Shown piece after piece: positions 50,106-57,643 of a DNA stretch of 64,000 nt. The number at the start of each line of letters is the position of its first letter. The first letter of the stretch is position 1. Under the pieces are notes generated by a model. That model had not been told where the DNA came from, made no database searches, and was given only the letters and a program-made list of their open reading frames with translations. Both the position numbers and the translations under genes were made by a program. The DNA is from Feifania hominis (GTDB lineage: Bacteria > Bacillota > Clostridia > Oscillospirales > Feifaniaceae): the NCBI RefSeq assembly GCF_014384765.1, contig NZ_JACRSP010000002.1:124001-188000 (forward strand), written 5' to 3'.

Positions 50106-50235
50106 ATCGTTTCCTCCCATACCGTAAAGTTGCTCGAAGATAGTTTAACACAGTACCCTGTCTTTTACCATGTTGTTTGCTCACATAACTCGAGATTCGT
50201 TTTGCCAAAAAATATATTTCAAATTGAGGCCTGTT

Positions 50236-51105
50236 TTATTTGTTCTTGACTCGAAAATCTCTTGGCGAACACCCCGTCTTCTCCTTGAAAAGCTTTCCGA
50301 AATGACTTTGAGACTGAAAGCCCACGGCCTGTGATATTTCACCAATTGAAAGAGACGTGCCCCTCAGGAGGTCAGCGGCTTTTTGCAAGCGATATTCCAG
50401 CAAGTAGTGCCAGGGTGTGTCTTGAATGGACAGTTTGAAACATCGCAGGCACTCTGACTTGCTCACTCCGGCACTTCCAGCAAGATCGTCCAGTGTGAAG
50501 TCCTGGGCATAGTTCTCCTGAATATAGCGTAAAAAGATCTGCATTCGGTTTACAGTGAGGTCATGAGTTGGTACGACAGAAACCGAAATATTCTTTGCCA
50601 GTTCCAGCCACAGTGCGGCCAGCAGGGTCAAAACTTCATACTCATAACAAGTACAGGAAATTGGGGTGATATTGGACAATTGTTTCAAAATCTCCAAAAT
50701 ATTTTTTTGCCAGGGAATTACCGGTTCAAATCGGATACAAGTGATCTGTGTGCAGTCTGCTATTTGTTTCACATACTTTGACGCCGGACAACCGGGATAA
50801 AAAGATACCAGTCGTTCCGGAAACAAAAAGCTCTTATAGCGACAATCCGGTGAAGCCGAGATAAGGTGAACAACACTTTTGTTGAGAAATACACCATATT
50901 CGGATGGAACTATTTTGGTCTGGTCCAAGGTGTGCAGATATACCTCTCCGGTCAGCACATAAATAAATTGAAAGTCCTCATGCCAGTGCATGGTTTGAAA
51001 GCCCGGTGATTTTGGAATACTTTTTCCCTTTTCGATCGTCATGCACAAATAGGGAAAGTCACTGTCGCCGTTCAAATTGACCGAATTGAGGTAATCGCTC
51101 GTCAT
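50236..51105 (-). CDS. AraC-family transcriptional regulator with N-terminal cupin-like domain
   Basis: 289-residue regulator with a cupin sensor (about 25-120; HWHEDFQFIYVLTGEVYLHT) and the two HTH motifs of AraC at the C-terminus (FTLDDLAGSAGVSKSECLRCFK and SLSIGEISQAVGFQSQSHFGKLFKEKTGCSPRDFR, about 205-285). It is divergent from the alkylation-repair operon (gap 118 bases) with direct repeats in the gap, so it is the likely regulator of itself and/or that operon. ATG at 51105 follows AAAGGTG. Base composition is more AT-rich than upstream genes. Confidence 0.88.
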   Translation of the reverse strand: MTSDYLNSVNLNGDSDFPYLCMTIEKGKSIPKSPGFQTMHWHEDFQFIYVLTGEVYLHTLDQTKIVPSEYGVFLNKSVVHLISASPDCRYKSFLFPERLVSFYPGCPASKYVKQIADCTQITCIRFEPVIPWQKNILEILKQLSNITPISCTCYEYEVLTLLAALWLELAKNISVSVVPTHDLTVNRMQIFLRYIQENYAQDFTLDDLAGSAGVSKSECLRCFKLSIQDTPWHYLLEYRLQKAADLLRGTSLSIGEISQAVGFQSQSHFGKLFKEKTGCSPRDFRVKNK

Positions 51106-51121
51106 TTTACCACACCTTTGC

Positions 51122-51154
51122 GATATAATGATAATTTTTGCAGATATAACGATA
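51122..51154. promoter_or_regulatory. Direct-repeat operator candidate between AraC gene and repair operon
   Basis: GATATAATGATA (51122-51133) and GATATAACGATA (51143-51154), 21 bases apart start to start, i.e. two helical turns. This is the layout AraC-type regulators use. Confidence 0.5.
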
Positions 51155-51223
51155 GAAATAAAGAGAAAAATCATGATATTATTATAAATATTAGAGTGTA
51201 TAAGATCAAGGGAGGTTAGGAAT

Positions 51224-51862
51224 ATAGCATTTTTTCAATATGGCGAGGCCGAGATAAAATATCTGAAAAGCCGAGATAAGCGACTGGCCGCTGTCATCGA
51301 GCGGATCGGCTCTATTCAGCGTAGAGTGGATGACGATTTGTTTTCCTCTGTTGTCCACCACATTCTGGGCCAGCAGATCTCAACCAAAGCCCAACAGACT
51401 ATTTGGGCAAAGCTAGAAAACGAACTGAACACTGTCACGCCAGATATCCTCTTGACGTGTGGTCGGGAACGATTACAGTCATTTGGCACCACATGGAAAA
51501 AGGTGGACTATATTCTGGACTTTGCCCAAAAAGTGCGCTCTGGCGAGTTTGATATTGAGGCGCTGAATGCAATACCGGACAATAAAGCCATCGCTTCCCT
51601 GGCCTCTCTGAAAGGCATCGGTGTTTGGACGGCAGAGATGATTTTGCTTTTCTGTCTTCAACGGCCGAACATCTTCAGTTACGGCGATTTGGCCATTCAG
51701 CGGGGCGTACGGATGGTGTACCGCCACAAGGATCTGCCCAGGGAGCGGTTTGAACGTTACCGCAGGAGGTTCAGTCCCTATTGCAGCACAGCCAGCCTTT
51801 ACTTTTGGGCTGTGGCCGGAGGAGCTATCCCAGAGCTGAGCGATCCGGCTGCGAAGAAATAA
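51224..51862 (+). CDS. DNA-3-methyladenine glycosylase, AlkA/HhH-GPD type (copy 2)
   Basis: About 212 residues, collinear with copy 1 at 17262-17948: FQYGEAEIKYLKSRDKRLAAVIERIG, GQQISTKAQQTIW, HhH LKGIGVWTAEM and catalytic Asp in SYGDLAIQRG. No ATG, GTG or TTG exists before residue 35; a GTG at 51326 would remove the conserved N-terminal helices. GGAGG at 51211-51215 sits 8 bases before an in-frame ATA (51224), which is therefore taken as a non-standard start. First gene of a four-gene alkylation-repair operon with Ada zinc domain, ABM protein and Ogt. Confidence 0.85.
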   Translation: MAFFQYGEAEIKYLKSRDKRLAAVIERIGSIQRRVDDDLFSSVVHHILGQQISTKAQQTIWAKLENELNTVTPDILLTCGRERLQSFGTTWKKVDYILDFAQKVRSGEFDIEALNAIPDNKAIASLASLKGIGVWTAEMILLFCLQRPNIFSYGDLAIQRGVRMVYRHKDLPRERFERYRRRFSPYCSTASLYFWAVAGGAIPELSDPAAKK

Positions 51863-51871
51863 GAGGTACCT

Positions 51872-52090
51872 ATGACAAGAGAGGAAATGGTAATGGCCTG
51901 CCAAAGGCGGGATAAACGCTGTGTTGGTAAATTTTATCTCGCCGTAAAAAGCACAAAAATTGTCTGCCATCCGGGTTGTTCTTCCAAAGTCCCTTTGGAA
52001 AAGAACATGGTCTTTTATGACACGTTAGAGGCAGCACTGGCAGATGGATATCGCCCTTGTAAACGCTGTATGAAAGAAATGTGGAGGTAA
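51872..52090 (+). CDS. Stand-alone Ada N-terminal zinc domain (methylphosphotriester receiver)
   Basis: 72-residue protein equal to the N-terminal domain of Ada: RRDKRCVGKFYLAVKSTKIVCHPGCSSKVPLEKNMVFY (residues 11-50), then GYRPCKRCMKE. The four zinc cysteines (in VCHPGC and PCKRC) are all present; in Ada the first-position Cys takes a methyl group from DNA phosphotriesters. No AraC HTH follows, unlike Ada and AdaA, so it may only repair or sense damage. RBS AAGAGG 5 bases before ATG; gap of 9 bases after alkA2. Confidence 0.9.
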   Translation: MTREEMVMACQRRDKRCVGKFYLAVKSTKIVCHPGCSSKVPLEKNMVFYDTLEAALADGYRPCKRCMKEMWR

Positions 52091-52096
52091 CGAAAA

Positions 52097-52450
52097 ATGG
52101 AAATTGTGATCGTTCTGTTTGAAGTGACCGTCAAGGACGGTAAAATGGAAGACTACCTGGAGATGGCGGCAGGGCTGAAAGATGCGCTGTCCCATGCGAA
52201 GGGCTTCATTCGCTCCGAGCGGTTTTCCTCTTTGGCAGCGGAGGATAAGCTGCTGAGTATATCCGTGTGGGAAGACGAGGACAGCGTGGCGCAGTGGCGC
52301 AATCTAATGGCTCATCGGACGTGTCAGAAGCACGGACGCATGGAGAATTTTGCCGACTATACTATTACTGTTGTCACCCCTGTGCGGTGTTATACCATGA
52401 CCCAGCGGCAGGACGCTCCGGCGGACTCCAACCGTTTTTTGGGGGTGTGA
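52097..52450 (+). CDS. ABM-family (antibiotic biosynthesis monooxygenase-like) protein
   Basis: 117-residue small alpha/beta-barrel protein: IVIVLFEVTVKDGKMEDYLEMAAGL, then KGFIRSERFSSLAAEDKLLSISVWEDEDSVAQWRN. ABM-fold proteins act as dimeric monooxygenases, haem oxygenase-like or stress proteins; here it lies in an alkylation-repair operon without known partnership. TGGAGG 9 bases before the ATG, and 3 bases before the ogt start. Confidence 0.85.
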   Translation: MEIVIVLFEVTVKDGKMEDYLEMAAGLKDALSHAKGFIRSERFSSLAAEDKLLSISVWEDEDSVAQWRNLMAHRTCQKHGRMENFADYTITVVTPVRCYTMTQRQDAPADSNRFLGV

Positions 52451-52452
52451 GT

Positions 52453-52986
52453 ATGCAGTACACAGCTACGTATCAATCTCCGCTTGGAGCCATCACTTTG
52501 GCCGCTGATGGCGAGGCTCTCACCGGACTGTGGTTTGAGGGTCAGAAATACTATGCACTCTATCTGGACAAGGAGCATGAAGAAAAAGATCTGCCTGTGT
52601 TCCAACAGGCCAGGGAATGGCTGAATGTCTATTTTTCTGGCAGGTCTCCAGATTTCACTCCACCCTTGCACTTCACTGGCTCAGCCTTTCAAAACGAGGT
52701 TTGGGCTATTTTAGCTGCCATACCCTACGGCAGGACCCGTACCTATGGTGACATCGCCCAAGAGCTGGCACAGAAGCGAGGATTACCCAGAATGTCCGCT
52801 CAGGCAGTAGGCGGCGCTGTTGGCAAAAATGAGATTTCTATCATCGTCCCCTGCCATCGGGTAATTGGTTCTAACGGCAGTTTGACGGGGTATGCCGGTG
52901 GGATCAGCAAAAAGATCGCACTGCTAAAACTGGAGGGAGCTTTCAAGGAGGAATACTTTGTCCCCAAGTACTCCACAGCGCCATGA
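52453..52986 (+). CDS. ogt: Methylated-DNA-[protein]-cysteine S-methyltransferase
   Basis: 177-residue suicide enzyme repairing O6-methylguanine. Active-site PCHRVIG is intact, with the upstream HTH-like FQNEVWAILAAIPYGRTRTYGDIA and the C-terminal GGISKKIALLKLEGA. GGGGG precedes the ATG by 7 bases. Fourth gene of the operon and followed by a strong terminator. Together with AlkA and the Ada zinc domain it reproduces the enzyme set of the adaptive response as separate polypeptides. Confidence 0.95.
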   Translation: MQYTATYQSPLGAITLAADGEALTGLWFEGQKYYALYLDKEHEEKDLPVFQQAREWLNVYFSGRSPDFTPPLHFTGSAFQNEVWAILAAIPYGRTRTYGDIAQELAQKRGLPRMSAQAVGGAVGKNEISIIVPCHRVIGSNGSLTGYAGGISKKIALLKLEGAFKEEYFVPKYSTAP

Positions 52987-53084
52987 ACAGCATGACAAAC
53001 AAAGCCCTGGTTTCCCTGGTTAGACAAACCATACAAAATCATTAAAAGCGCTCACATTGAAATTATTATTTCAAGAAACTACAC

Positions 53085-53128
53085 AGCAAAAAAGCCTGTA
53101 AACACTTGTGTTTACAGGCTTTTTTGCT
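53085..53128. terminator. Terminator of the alkylation-repair operon
   Basis: A perfect 21-bp stem (AGCAAAAAAGCCTGTAAACAC with its complement) with a 2-base loop and T-runs on both strands. Confidence 0.92.
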
Positions 53129-53134
53129 GTCTCA

Positions 53135-53321
53135 ATGCGGTAAATAGGCTATTTTGAAAGACCGTTCTCTCACCAAATCACGACTCCCGCATAGGTCGTG
53201 ATTTGGAAAGGAGGAGCGACAAAACGAGTGAGAGATGACGTTTGACTTGAAAAAGAAAACGTCGTCGCGAACGATATGACGTCCGCGACGACGTGCCCGC
53301 ATGCGACAAATAGGCTTTTTT
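53135..53321. repeat. Three-hairpin element bounded by 21-bp direct repeats
   Basis: Flanking imperfect direct repeats ATGCGNNAAATAGGCTNTTTT at 53135-53155 and 53301-53321. Inside are a nested structure (TCTCTCAC at 53166 with GTGAGAGA at 53228; CCAAATCACGAC at 53173 with GTCGTGATTTGG at 53195) and a third stem, ACGTCGTCGCG (53259) with CGCGACGACGT (53284). No gene is visible in it. It looks like a mobile or structured-RNA element. Confidence 0.65.
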
Positions 53322-53347
53322 ATCAAAAGCCTTGTGCCACAATGGGT

Positions 53348-54224
53348 TTAGGATTTTTCATCCGTTGAATCCCCAATTCCCTCGATCATTTGAATGACAA
53401 CCTGATTGAGCTGTGCGGCATTTTTCTCAGTTATAACGGGCACGCCGGTTTGCGCTTCTACTGCTTTGCGTGCATCACCCGCGACCTTACCTCCGGCGCG
53501 GGCTACTTCGATATTATCTTGGAAAGATTCAGGTGCCTTCTGTCTCGAAATTTCTGTCGTGGTAGCTTCGGCCAGCATATTCAGCACCAGCTCCAGCGTG
53601 GTCATATTATCACGGAGGTTTTCTTTTTTCAAGCCTTTCAGTCGGCTTATATTGACGGGTACTCATTCCGGACCACGCACGGGAGATTTCGTCGGTCAGA
53701 ATAGCGTATTCAGCGCCTTTTTTCACACCACGGTTGTCCCATTCATCGGTGAGTTCTTTGCGAACCTGAATAGCTTGCAAACGCTGGTTGATCCACTCAC
53801 GAGTATAGCCCTTGCGCAAGTAGGTTTCCAAGGCGCGATCAATGGTCAATTCCGGATCAATAGTCTCCTCAATCCGCTCCCGGCCCACCTGAGCCAGCCA
53901 ACGCTTGAAGGGCTCGGCTTTGGGAGAAGGAATGGATTGGATGATGCGCAGAAGCTGCTCGGTATCTGCGACATCGGTCAATCGTTTTTTTCCGTCAGCG
54001 GCAGTCATTTTCAACTGGTTACACGATGTAACCGGTTCAAACCCTTCATCGGCCAAACGTTTTTTTGTGACCTTCCAATAATTTCGAGCGGCCTGATAAT
54101 CTGGCTGGTCGGTCAATACCGCTACCACATCGACAACGGAAAAGTACCATTCTTCCTTTTCCACATCCCATGCGGTGCGAATACGTTTATTTTCAAAAAG
54201 CTGAACTTTATCATTTTGATTCAT
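53348..54224 (-). pseudogene. BRO-N/phage antirepressor-like protein, frameshifted
   Basis: Two overlapping frames make one protein. The first (54224 to about 53650) carries the Bro-N region WDVEKEEWYFSVVDVVAVL followed by RNYWKVTKKRLADEG, then a C-terminal helical part to SRAWSGMSTRQYK. The rest (from about 53640 to 53348) continues in another frame as KGLKKENLRDNMTTLELVLNMLAEATTTEIS to the stop. One extra C in the CC at about 53644-53646 accounts for the break. BRO proteins are typical cargo of integrative elements and phages, where they act as antirepressors. GGAGG precedes the ATG at 54224. Truncation, sequencing error or programmed shift cannot be told apart. Confidence 0.82.
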
Positions 54225-54271
54225 GGCGGCACCTCCACCGACATCTTATTTTTGCTTATATCACGGAGATA

Positions 54272-54382
54272 GGAGTTGTGGATTGGTCCCCAGATGCCCA
54301 CAACTCCACAGTGTTCCGGTTGCGCAGCGCAAATGCGCTGCATCCGCCTGTTTTCTAAACCCGTCGAATTTGACGGGTTTAG
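54272..54382. repeat. Cluster of three inverted repeats
   Basis: GGAGTTGTGG (54272) with CCACAACTCC (54298); GCAGCGCA-AA-TGCGCTGC (54324-54341); and CTAAACCCGTC (54355) with GACGGGTTTAG (54372). The last covers the stop codon of the KilA-N relic. No T-tail, so not simple terminators. Confidence 0.6.
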
Positions 54383-54483
54383 ATTCCGTACTGCTCAATT
54401 GCCCCCATAGAGCCGCTCGAGATAACAGCGATTTCAGTGCCTTTGGCATGAATGCTTTCCTTAAATGTTTTACCTGCAGCCAT
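54379..54483 (-). pseudogene. Relic of a KilA-N/BRO-type gene (N-terminal fragment)
   Basis: 34-codon frame with a GAGG ribosome site. MAAGKTFKESIHAKGTEIAVIS resembles the start of integrative-element KilA-N proteins (KGTEIAVI is the typical beginning), but it ends after a further 12 residues (SGSMGAIEQYGI) at a hairpin. The rest of the domain is missing, so a deletion or replacement is likely. Confidence 0.5.
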
Positions 54484-54577
54484 TTCCTCACCCTTCTAAA
54501 CCTTGACCGGCTCATCTGTCTGGCATCCAAACATGTCCGCACGTTATGCTGAATTCAAATGCACTCCCACCACACGC

Positions 54578-55027
54578 TTATTTAAACTTCATTCCGTGGC
54601 CATGCTGCTCTGGAGCATGTTCCTTCTTTTCCTGAGCGGCTTCCCAGGTTTCCTTGCTTATGATCGGGGTGTGCTCCAAATGGCGGATGGCCGGAGCGGC
54701 AGCTCGCAGGGCTTTCTGCATATAAGAAAAGTGATTATAATCATCCCAGATGTGGGGGCTGACACCCGACCGGAAGTTGGGATTATCAGTCTGCTTTATG
54801 CCCAGAAGATCCGAGAAGAGAAGACTGAGCTTATCCACAGTCCCCTCATTTCGGTTAAGGATCGTCACCAAAATGCGGTCATACTGGTTGGACATCTGGC
54901 CAGTAATGAATTGGAGCTTCGCCCGATTCATCTCGTCCAGCCGTACATAGCAGGCTCGACCCGCATAGGCGGCATCAGGGTAGACCGGTTCCACGATTTT
55001 CCGCAGTTCCTGCTCATAAAATGTCAT
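54578..55027 (-). CDS. Integrative-element-type hypothetical protein
   Basis: 149-residue soluble protein: EQELRKIVEPVYPDAAYAGRACYVRL followed by NRAKLQFITGQMSNQYDRILVTILNRNEGTVDKLSLLFSDLLG. I associate this pattern with small proteins of Firmicutes conjugative elements, without known function. The C-terminal part (HLEHTPIISKETWEAAQEKKEH) reads like the post-catalytic segment of large serine recombinases, suggesting a fusion with recombinase debris. ATG at 55027 follows AGGTGG. Neighbours are conjugation-type genes on the same strand. Confidence 0.5.
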   Translation of the reverse strand: MTFYEQELRKIVEPVYPDAAYAGRACYVRLDEMNRAKLQFITGQMSNQYDRILVTILNRNEGTVDKLSLLFSDLLGIKQTDNPNFRSGVSPHIWDDYNHFSYMQKALRAAAPAIRHLEHTPIISKETWEAAQEKKEHAPEQHGHGMKFK

Positions 55028-55037
55028 GCCAGCCACC

Positions 55038-55373
55038 TTAGATCCCTACGATGTTCCAGATGTAGTTGGGGGCCAGCAGGACAAAGATGAGGCAGACAAA
55101 CAGGATTGCGGGGCCGGTCCATTCAAACTGTCCGTGCTTCCGGTAATCGAAATAGCACATCGCCAGTTTGACGAAGAAAGCGATGGCGAGGATCATGCTC
55201 AGTGCGGGAAATACCACGCTGTCCACCACCGTCTTGATCTGTCCCGCGGCGTCGGTCCATGTCTGCTCCACCGCGCCCGCCACATCGCCGCCTGCGGCCA
55301 GAGCGGGTACGCACAGAAGCATTGCAGCGAGACAGATCACCAGCAGAATGCGAATATACTTTTTGCGTTTCAC
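55038..55373 (-). CDS. Conjugative-element small membrane protein (DUF3852/VirB2-like)
   Basis: 111-residue protein: signal-like N-terminus (ILLVICLAAMLLCVPALAAGG), acidic middle (GAVEQTWTDAAGQIKTVVDSV), and two membrane helices, the second with FEWTGPAILFVCLIFVLLAPNYIW. This matches the DUF3852 proteins that sit in the transfer region of clostridial conjugative transposons, where pilin-like VirB2 is expected. GTG start at 55373 with GGAGG upstream. Relaxase, VirB4 and coupling-protein genes are not in the window. Confidence 0.75.
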   Translation of the reverse strand: MKRKKYIRILLVICLAAMLLCVPALAAGGDVAGAVEQTWTDAAGQIKTVVDSVVFPALSMILAIAFFVKLAMCYFDYRKHGQFEWTGPAILFVCLIFVLLAPNYIWNIVGI

Positions 55374-55392
55374 AGTTATAGTTCCTCCATTT

Positions 55393-56028
55393 TTACAGCA
55401 TTTTTAAGGTCATTCCATGTTCCTGAAACCCGTGTTCCAGTGTTTCTTCCAGCTTGGGAAAAAATGGCGGAGGGCTGTCCAGATATCCGTCGCGCATCAG
55501 CTGGCCGAGTGTCCCGACATCAGCGCCCTGTTTGATCTGCTCCGCAGCCTCCTCCATTTCGTAGGGGTAGAGGCAGAGCCCTTCCTCGGCCAGCCTGTAC
55601 AGCTTTCCGGCAATTTCCTTCCCGTGGTTTTCCTTTGCCCGGACAAGCCCTGCCATTAAGGTGTCATACCAACGGGAGACGGCTGTGGCGGCGGGTTCCT
55701 CGATGAAGTCCACATACTGCTCCGCCTCTACACGCTCCCGCGCAAACTCCACCCACATATCTATCGCTTTGCCCTCTATCTGCGGGAAAAATGTGATAGC
55801 TGCGGAGCGGAAGTGGGCCTCATCCAGCAGGCTCCCATCAGACAGGTACTGCTTTAGGTATCCGGCGCTCCATGCCGTCATATTTCGGCTGCTGCGCTCC
55901 TGACCATGCGGTGTGCGGCTCTCGCCGACCATGCACTTCATCCGGGAATCATAGCACGGAGCAAACTGCAGGTGGTTCGCCGCCGCGGTCTGCCCATACT
56001 GAAAGCACTCTTTTTCTTCTCTGGTCAT
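55393..56028 (-). CDS. Integrative-element hypothetical protein
   Basis: 211-residue soluble, helical protein without a recognised domain: QYVDFIEEPAATAVSRWYDTLMAGL, then GLCLYPYEMEEAAEQIKQG. The cytoplasmic charged character and the position just 5' of the DUF3852 gene suggest a transfer-region accessory gene. ATG at 56028 follows AGGAG. No function can be assigned. Confidence 0.55.
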   Translation of the reverse strand: MTREEKECFQYGQTAAANHLQFAPCYDSRMKCMVGESRTPHGQERSSRNMTAWSAGYLKQYLSDGSLLDEAHFRSAAITFFPQIEGKAIDMWVEFARERVEAEQYVDFIEEPAATAVSRWYDTLMAGLVRAKENHGKEIAGKLYRLAEEGLCLYPYEMEEAAEQIKQGADVGTLGQLMRDGYLDSPPPFFPKLEETLEHGFQEHGMTLKML

Positions 56029-56048
56029 AGATGATCTCCTAACAAAGC

Positions 56049-56079
56049 AGGCAGGGCCGCTCCAAATGGAGCGGCCCTG
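56049..56079 (-). terminator. Hairpin after the adhesin remnant
   Basis: GCAGGGCCGCTCCA/GGAGCGGCCCTGC stem with a 3-base loop, following the adhesin stop. T-tail poor. Confidence 0.55.
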
Positions 56080-56104
56080 CGGTGTGATATTACTGTATTG
56101 CTGC

Positions 56105-57093
56105 TTAATAGCCGGTGCGGGGCAGCGGCTGAGAGGGCTTGTAGATGGTGGTCACCCATCGGGAAACCGCCATGATCCACTGGCCGTTATAGACGCCGCC
56201 CGCATCCGCCGTATTGGTGAATTTGGTACCGCCTGCAAGCCAGGACACCACATTGCAGTAGACTTTGGGGGCCTCCACCTGCCGGAAGCCGCTGGGCACC
56301 ACGCCGAAGGAGGTCATAAACTCGGTGACATACTCGTTGGCGGCAAGGCCCAGCGCTGCGGGAGAGGCGTCAAGCACATAGTTCTGCTGGGTACTCAGAT
56401 TATCCGCCAGGGTGCGCCAGTTCTCACCGCTGAGGTTGGTCCGGTAGACCACCTTGTAGTTTCCGGGGGTGTTCCAGGTGCCGGTGACCAGCTTGTCCAG
56501 CCGGACCGCCTGGGTGGGCAGGGTATCCCGCCAGAAGAAGGAGGTCAGGGCCGTGGTGGAGTTGTTGGCGATGCCGCTGAGATCGTAGCGGATACTTTGT
56601 CCAGGCATAACCTCCACATAGCCGGTTTTCTTGATGCTCACATTGGTATAGAGGCTCTTGTTGGTCATGGCCGCTTTCACGATCTGGCCGGCAAACTCGA
56701 TTTCCACCTCGATAGGCGTCTTATCCAGGGCGTAAAAGTCTGCGGCTTTGGACTCTACAATTTTATACCGCGCCAAGGGAAGGGGCTTGGAAACCGCAAT
56801 GCCATTCCTATCCGTTTTGATCGTATCCACCAGTCTGCCGCTCCGGGCGTTGTAGACCTCAAAAACCGTGTTGGGAATGGGGGTGCCGGCAGCCCAGCCA
56901 TTCATGGAGTTATAGTCCGCGGAAGTCTTGGTGAGCTGAATCTGGCCGGTGATGGGGGTATTCTTCCAGGTGATTTCCGTGGTTTCACCGGCCTTCACAT
57001 ACACGGTCTTGAGCTGCGTGTCGGGAATGTAGCCCTCATTCTCGAGTTCCCGCAGATAGTAGCGTCCACTTTCAGTCAGGTCGTCAATATGGA
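56105..57093 (-). pseudogene. 5'-truncated SpaA/Cna-B-type surface adhesin or pilin
   Basis: About 330 residues of a surface protein: Cna-B/SpaA-like isopeptide repeats (QLTKTSADYNSMNGWAAGTPIPNTVFEVYNARSGRLVDTIKTDRNGIAVSKPLPLARYKIVES, about residues 60-125), then a further domain and a C-terminal LPRTGY. LPRTG is a sortase motif, but no hydrophobic helix and charged tail follow, so wall anchoring cannot proceed normally. The N-terminal signal peptide is missing: upstream of codon HIDDLTESG the frame is out-of-frame transposase DNA. The gene is broken by recombination with an IS5-type element. Confidence 0.8.
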
Positions 57094-57306
57094 CATACCG
57101 AAATACCACTGGTTGCCTTTTTTGACCTGGTGCATTTTGGGATTGCGTTCCTTCTTCTCGTTCTTTGTGGAGCTGGGTGCTGCAATGAGACTGACATCGA
57201 CAATAGTGCCGCCGCGGTAAATGAGCCCGGCCTCGTCGAAAGCGGCTTTCAGCGCATTGAATAGCTTTTTGCCAATCTTGTTTTCCAACAGAAGGATATG
57301 TCGATT
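57094..57306 (-). mobile_element. IS5-family transposase fragment fused to the adhesin remnant
   Basis: About 68 codons: LENKIGKKLFNALKAAFDEAGLIYRGGTIVDVSLIAAPSSTKNEKKERNPKMHQVKKGNQWYFGM (read on the minus strand, 57094-57300). The D of GTIVD and the APSSTKN/KKGNQWYFGM blocks are the conserved middle part of the DDE catalytic region. It stops at a TGA 5' and ends at WYFGM, so both ends are truncated. No terminal inverted repeats or target duplications were found. Confidence 0.78.
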
Positions 57307-57342
57307 TCTTCAATAACCATCGTCCAGCCGCCGCCTTAGGCT

Positions 57343-57378
57343 ACAAAAGCCCAGTTCAGTATAAAACCGAACTGGGCT
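57343..57378 (-). terminator. Terminator of the giant surface-protein gene
   Basis: AGCCCAGTTC/GAACTGGGCT stem followed by TTTTG on the minus strand, about 270 bases after the stop. Confidence 0.65.
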
Positions 57379-57381
57379 TCT

Positions 57382-57643
57382 GATAGTATCTCTTTTTATT
57401 GTCTACTTTTGCTTGACAGATTCAGCGGCAATGGGGGATGCCGCCTGTCTTTTTTACTGCACAGAACGACTTCGTTTAAAATAGGAGCCATCTGCTGTGG
57501 TGCATAAGATCAAATATTCATGTTTTTATCCAATGCTTATCCAGTTCGAATCTCAGTCAATATCAAAAAATAAACAATAAATAGTCAGGGGGGGACAGGG
57601 GCGGCCCGCCCCCCTCGTAGATCTGGAAGAATGCTACCCCCGT
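57382..57643. other. Intergenic region with no gene
   Basis: AT-rich sequence with an odd GC-palindrome near 57587-57615 (GGGGGG, then GGCGGCCCGCC, then CCCCCC). No reading frame with a ribosome site was found. Confidence 0.5.

Noticed and set aside
53132..53326. 64-residue minus-strand frame over the three-hairpin element
   Set aside because: It is composed of the inverted repeats, has no ribosome site and shows no domain.
57535..57560. tRNA T-loop-like string CAGTTCGAATCTC
   Set aside because: The flanking stems do not pair and no anticodon or acceptor arm can be built.
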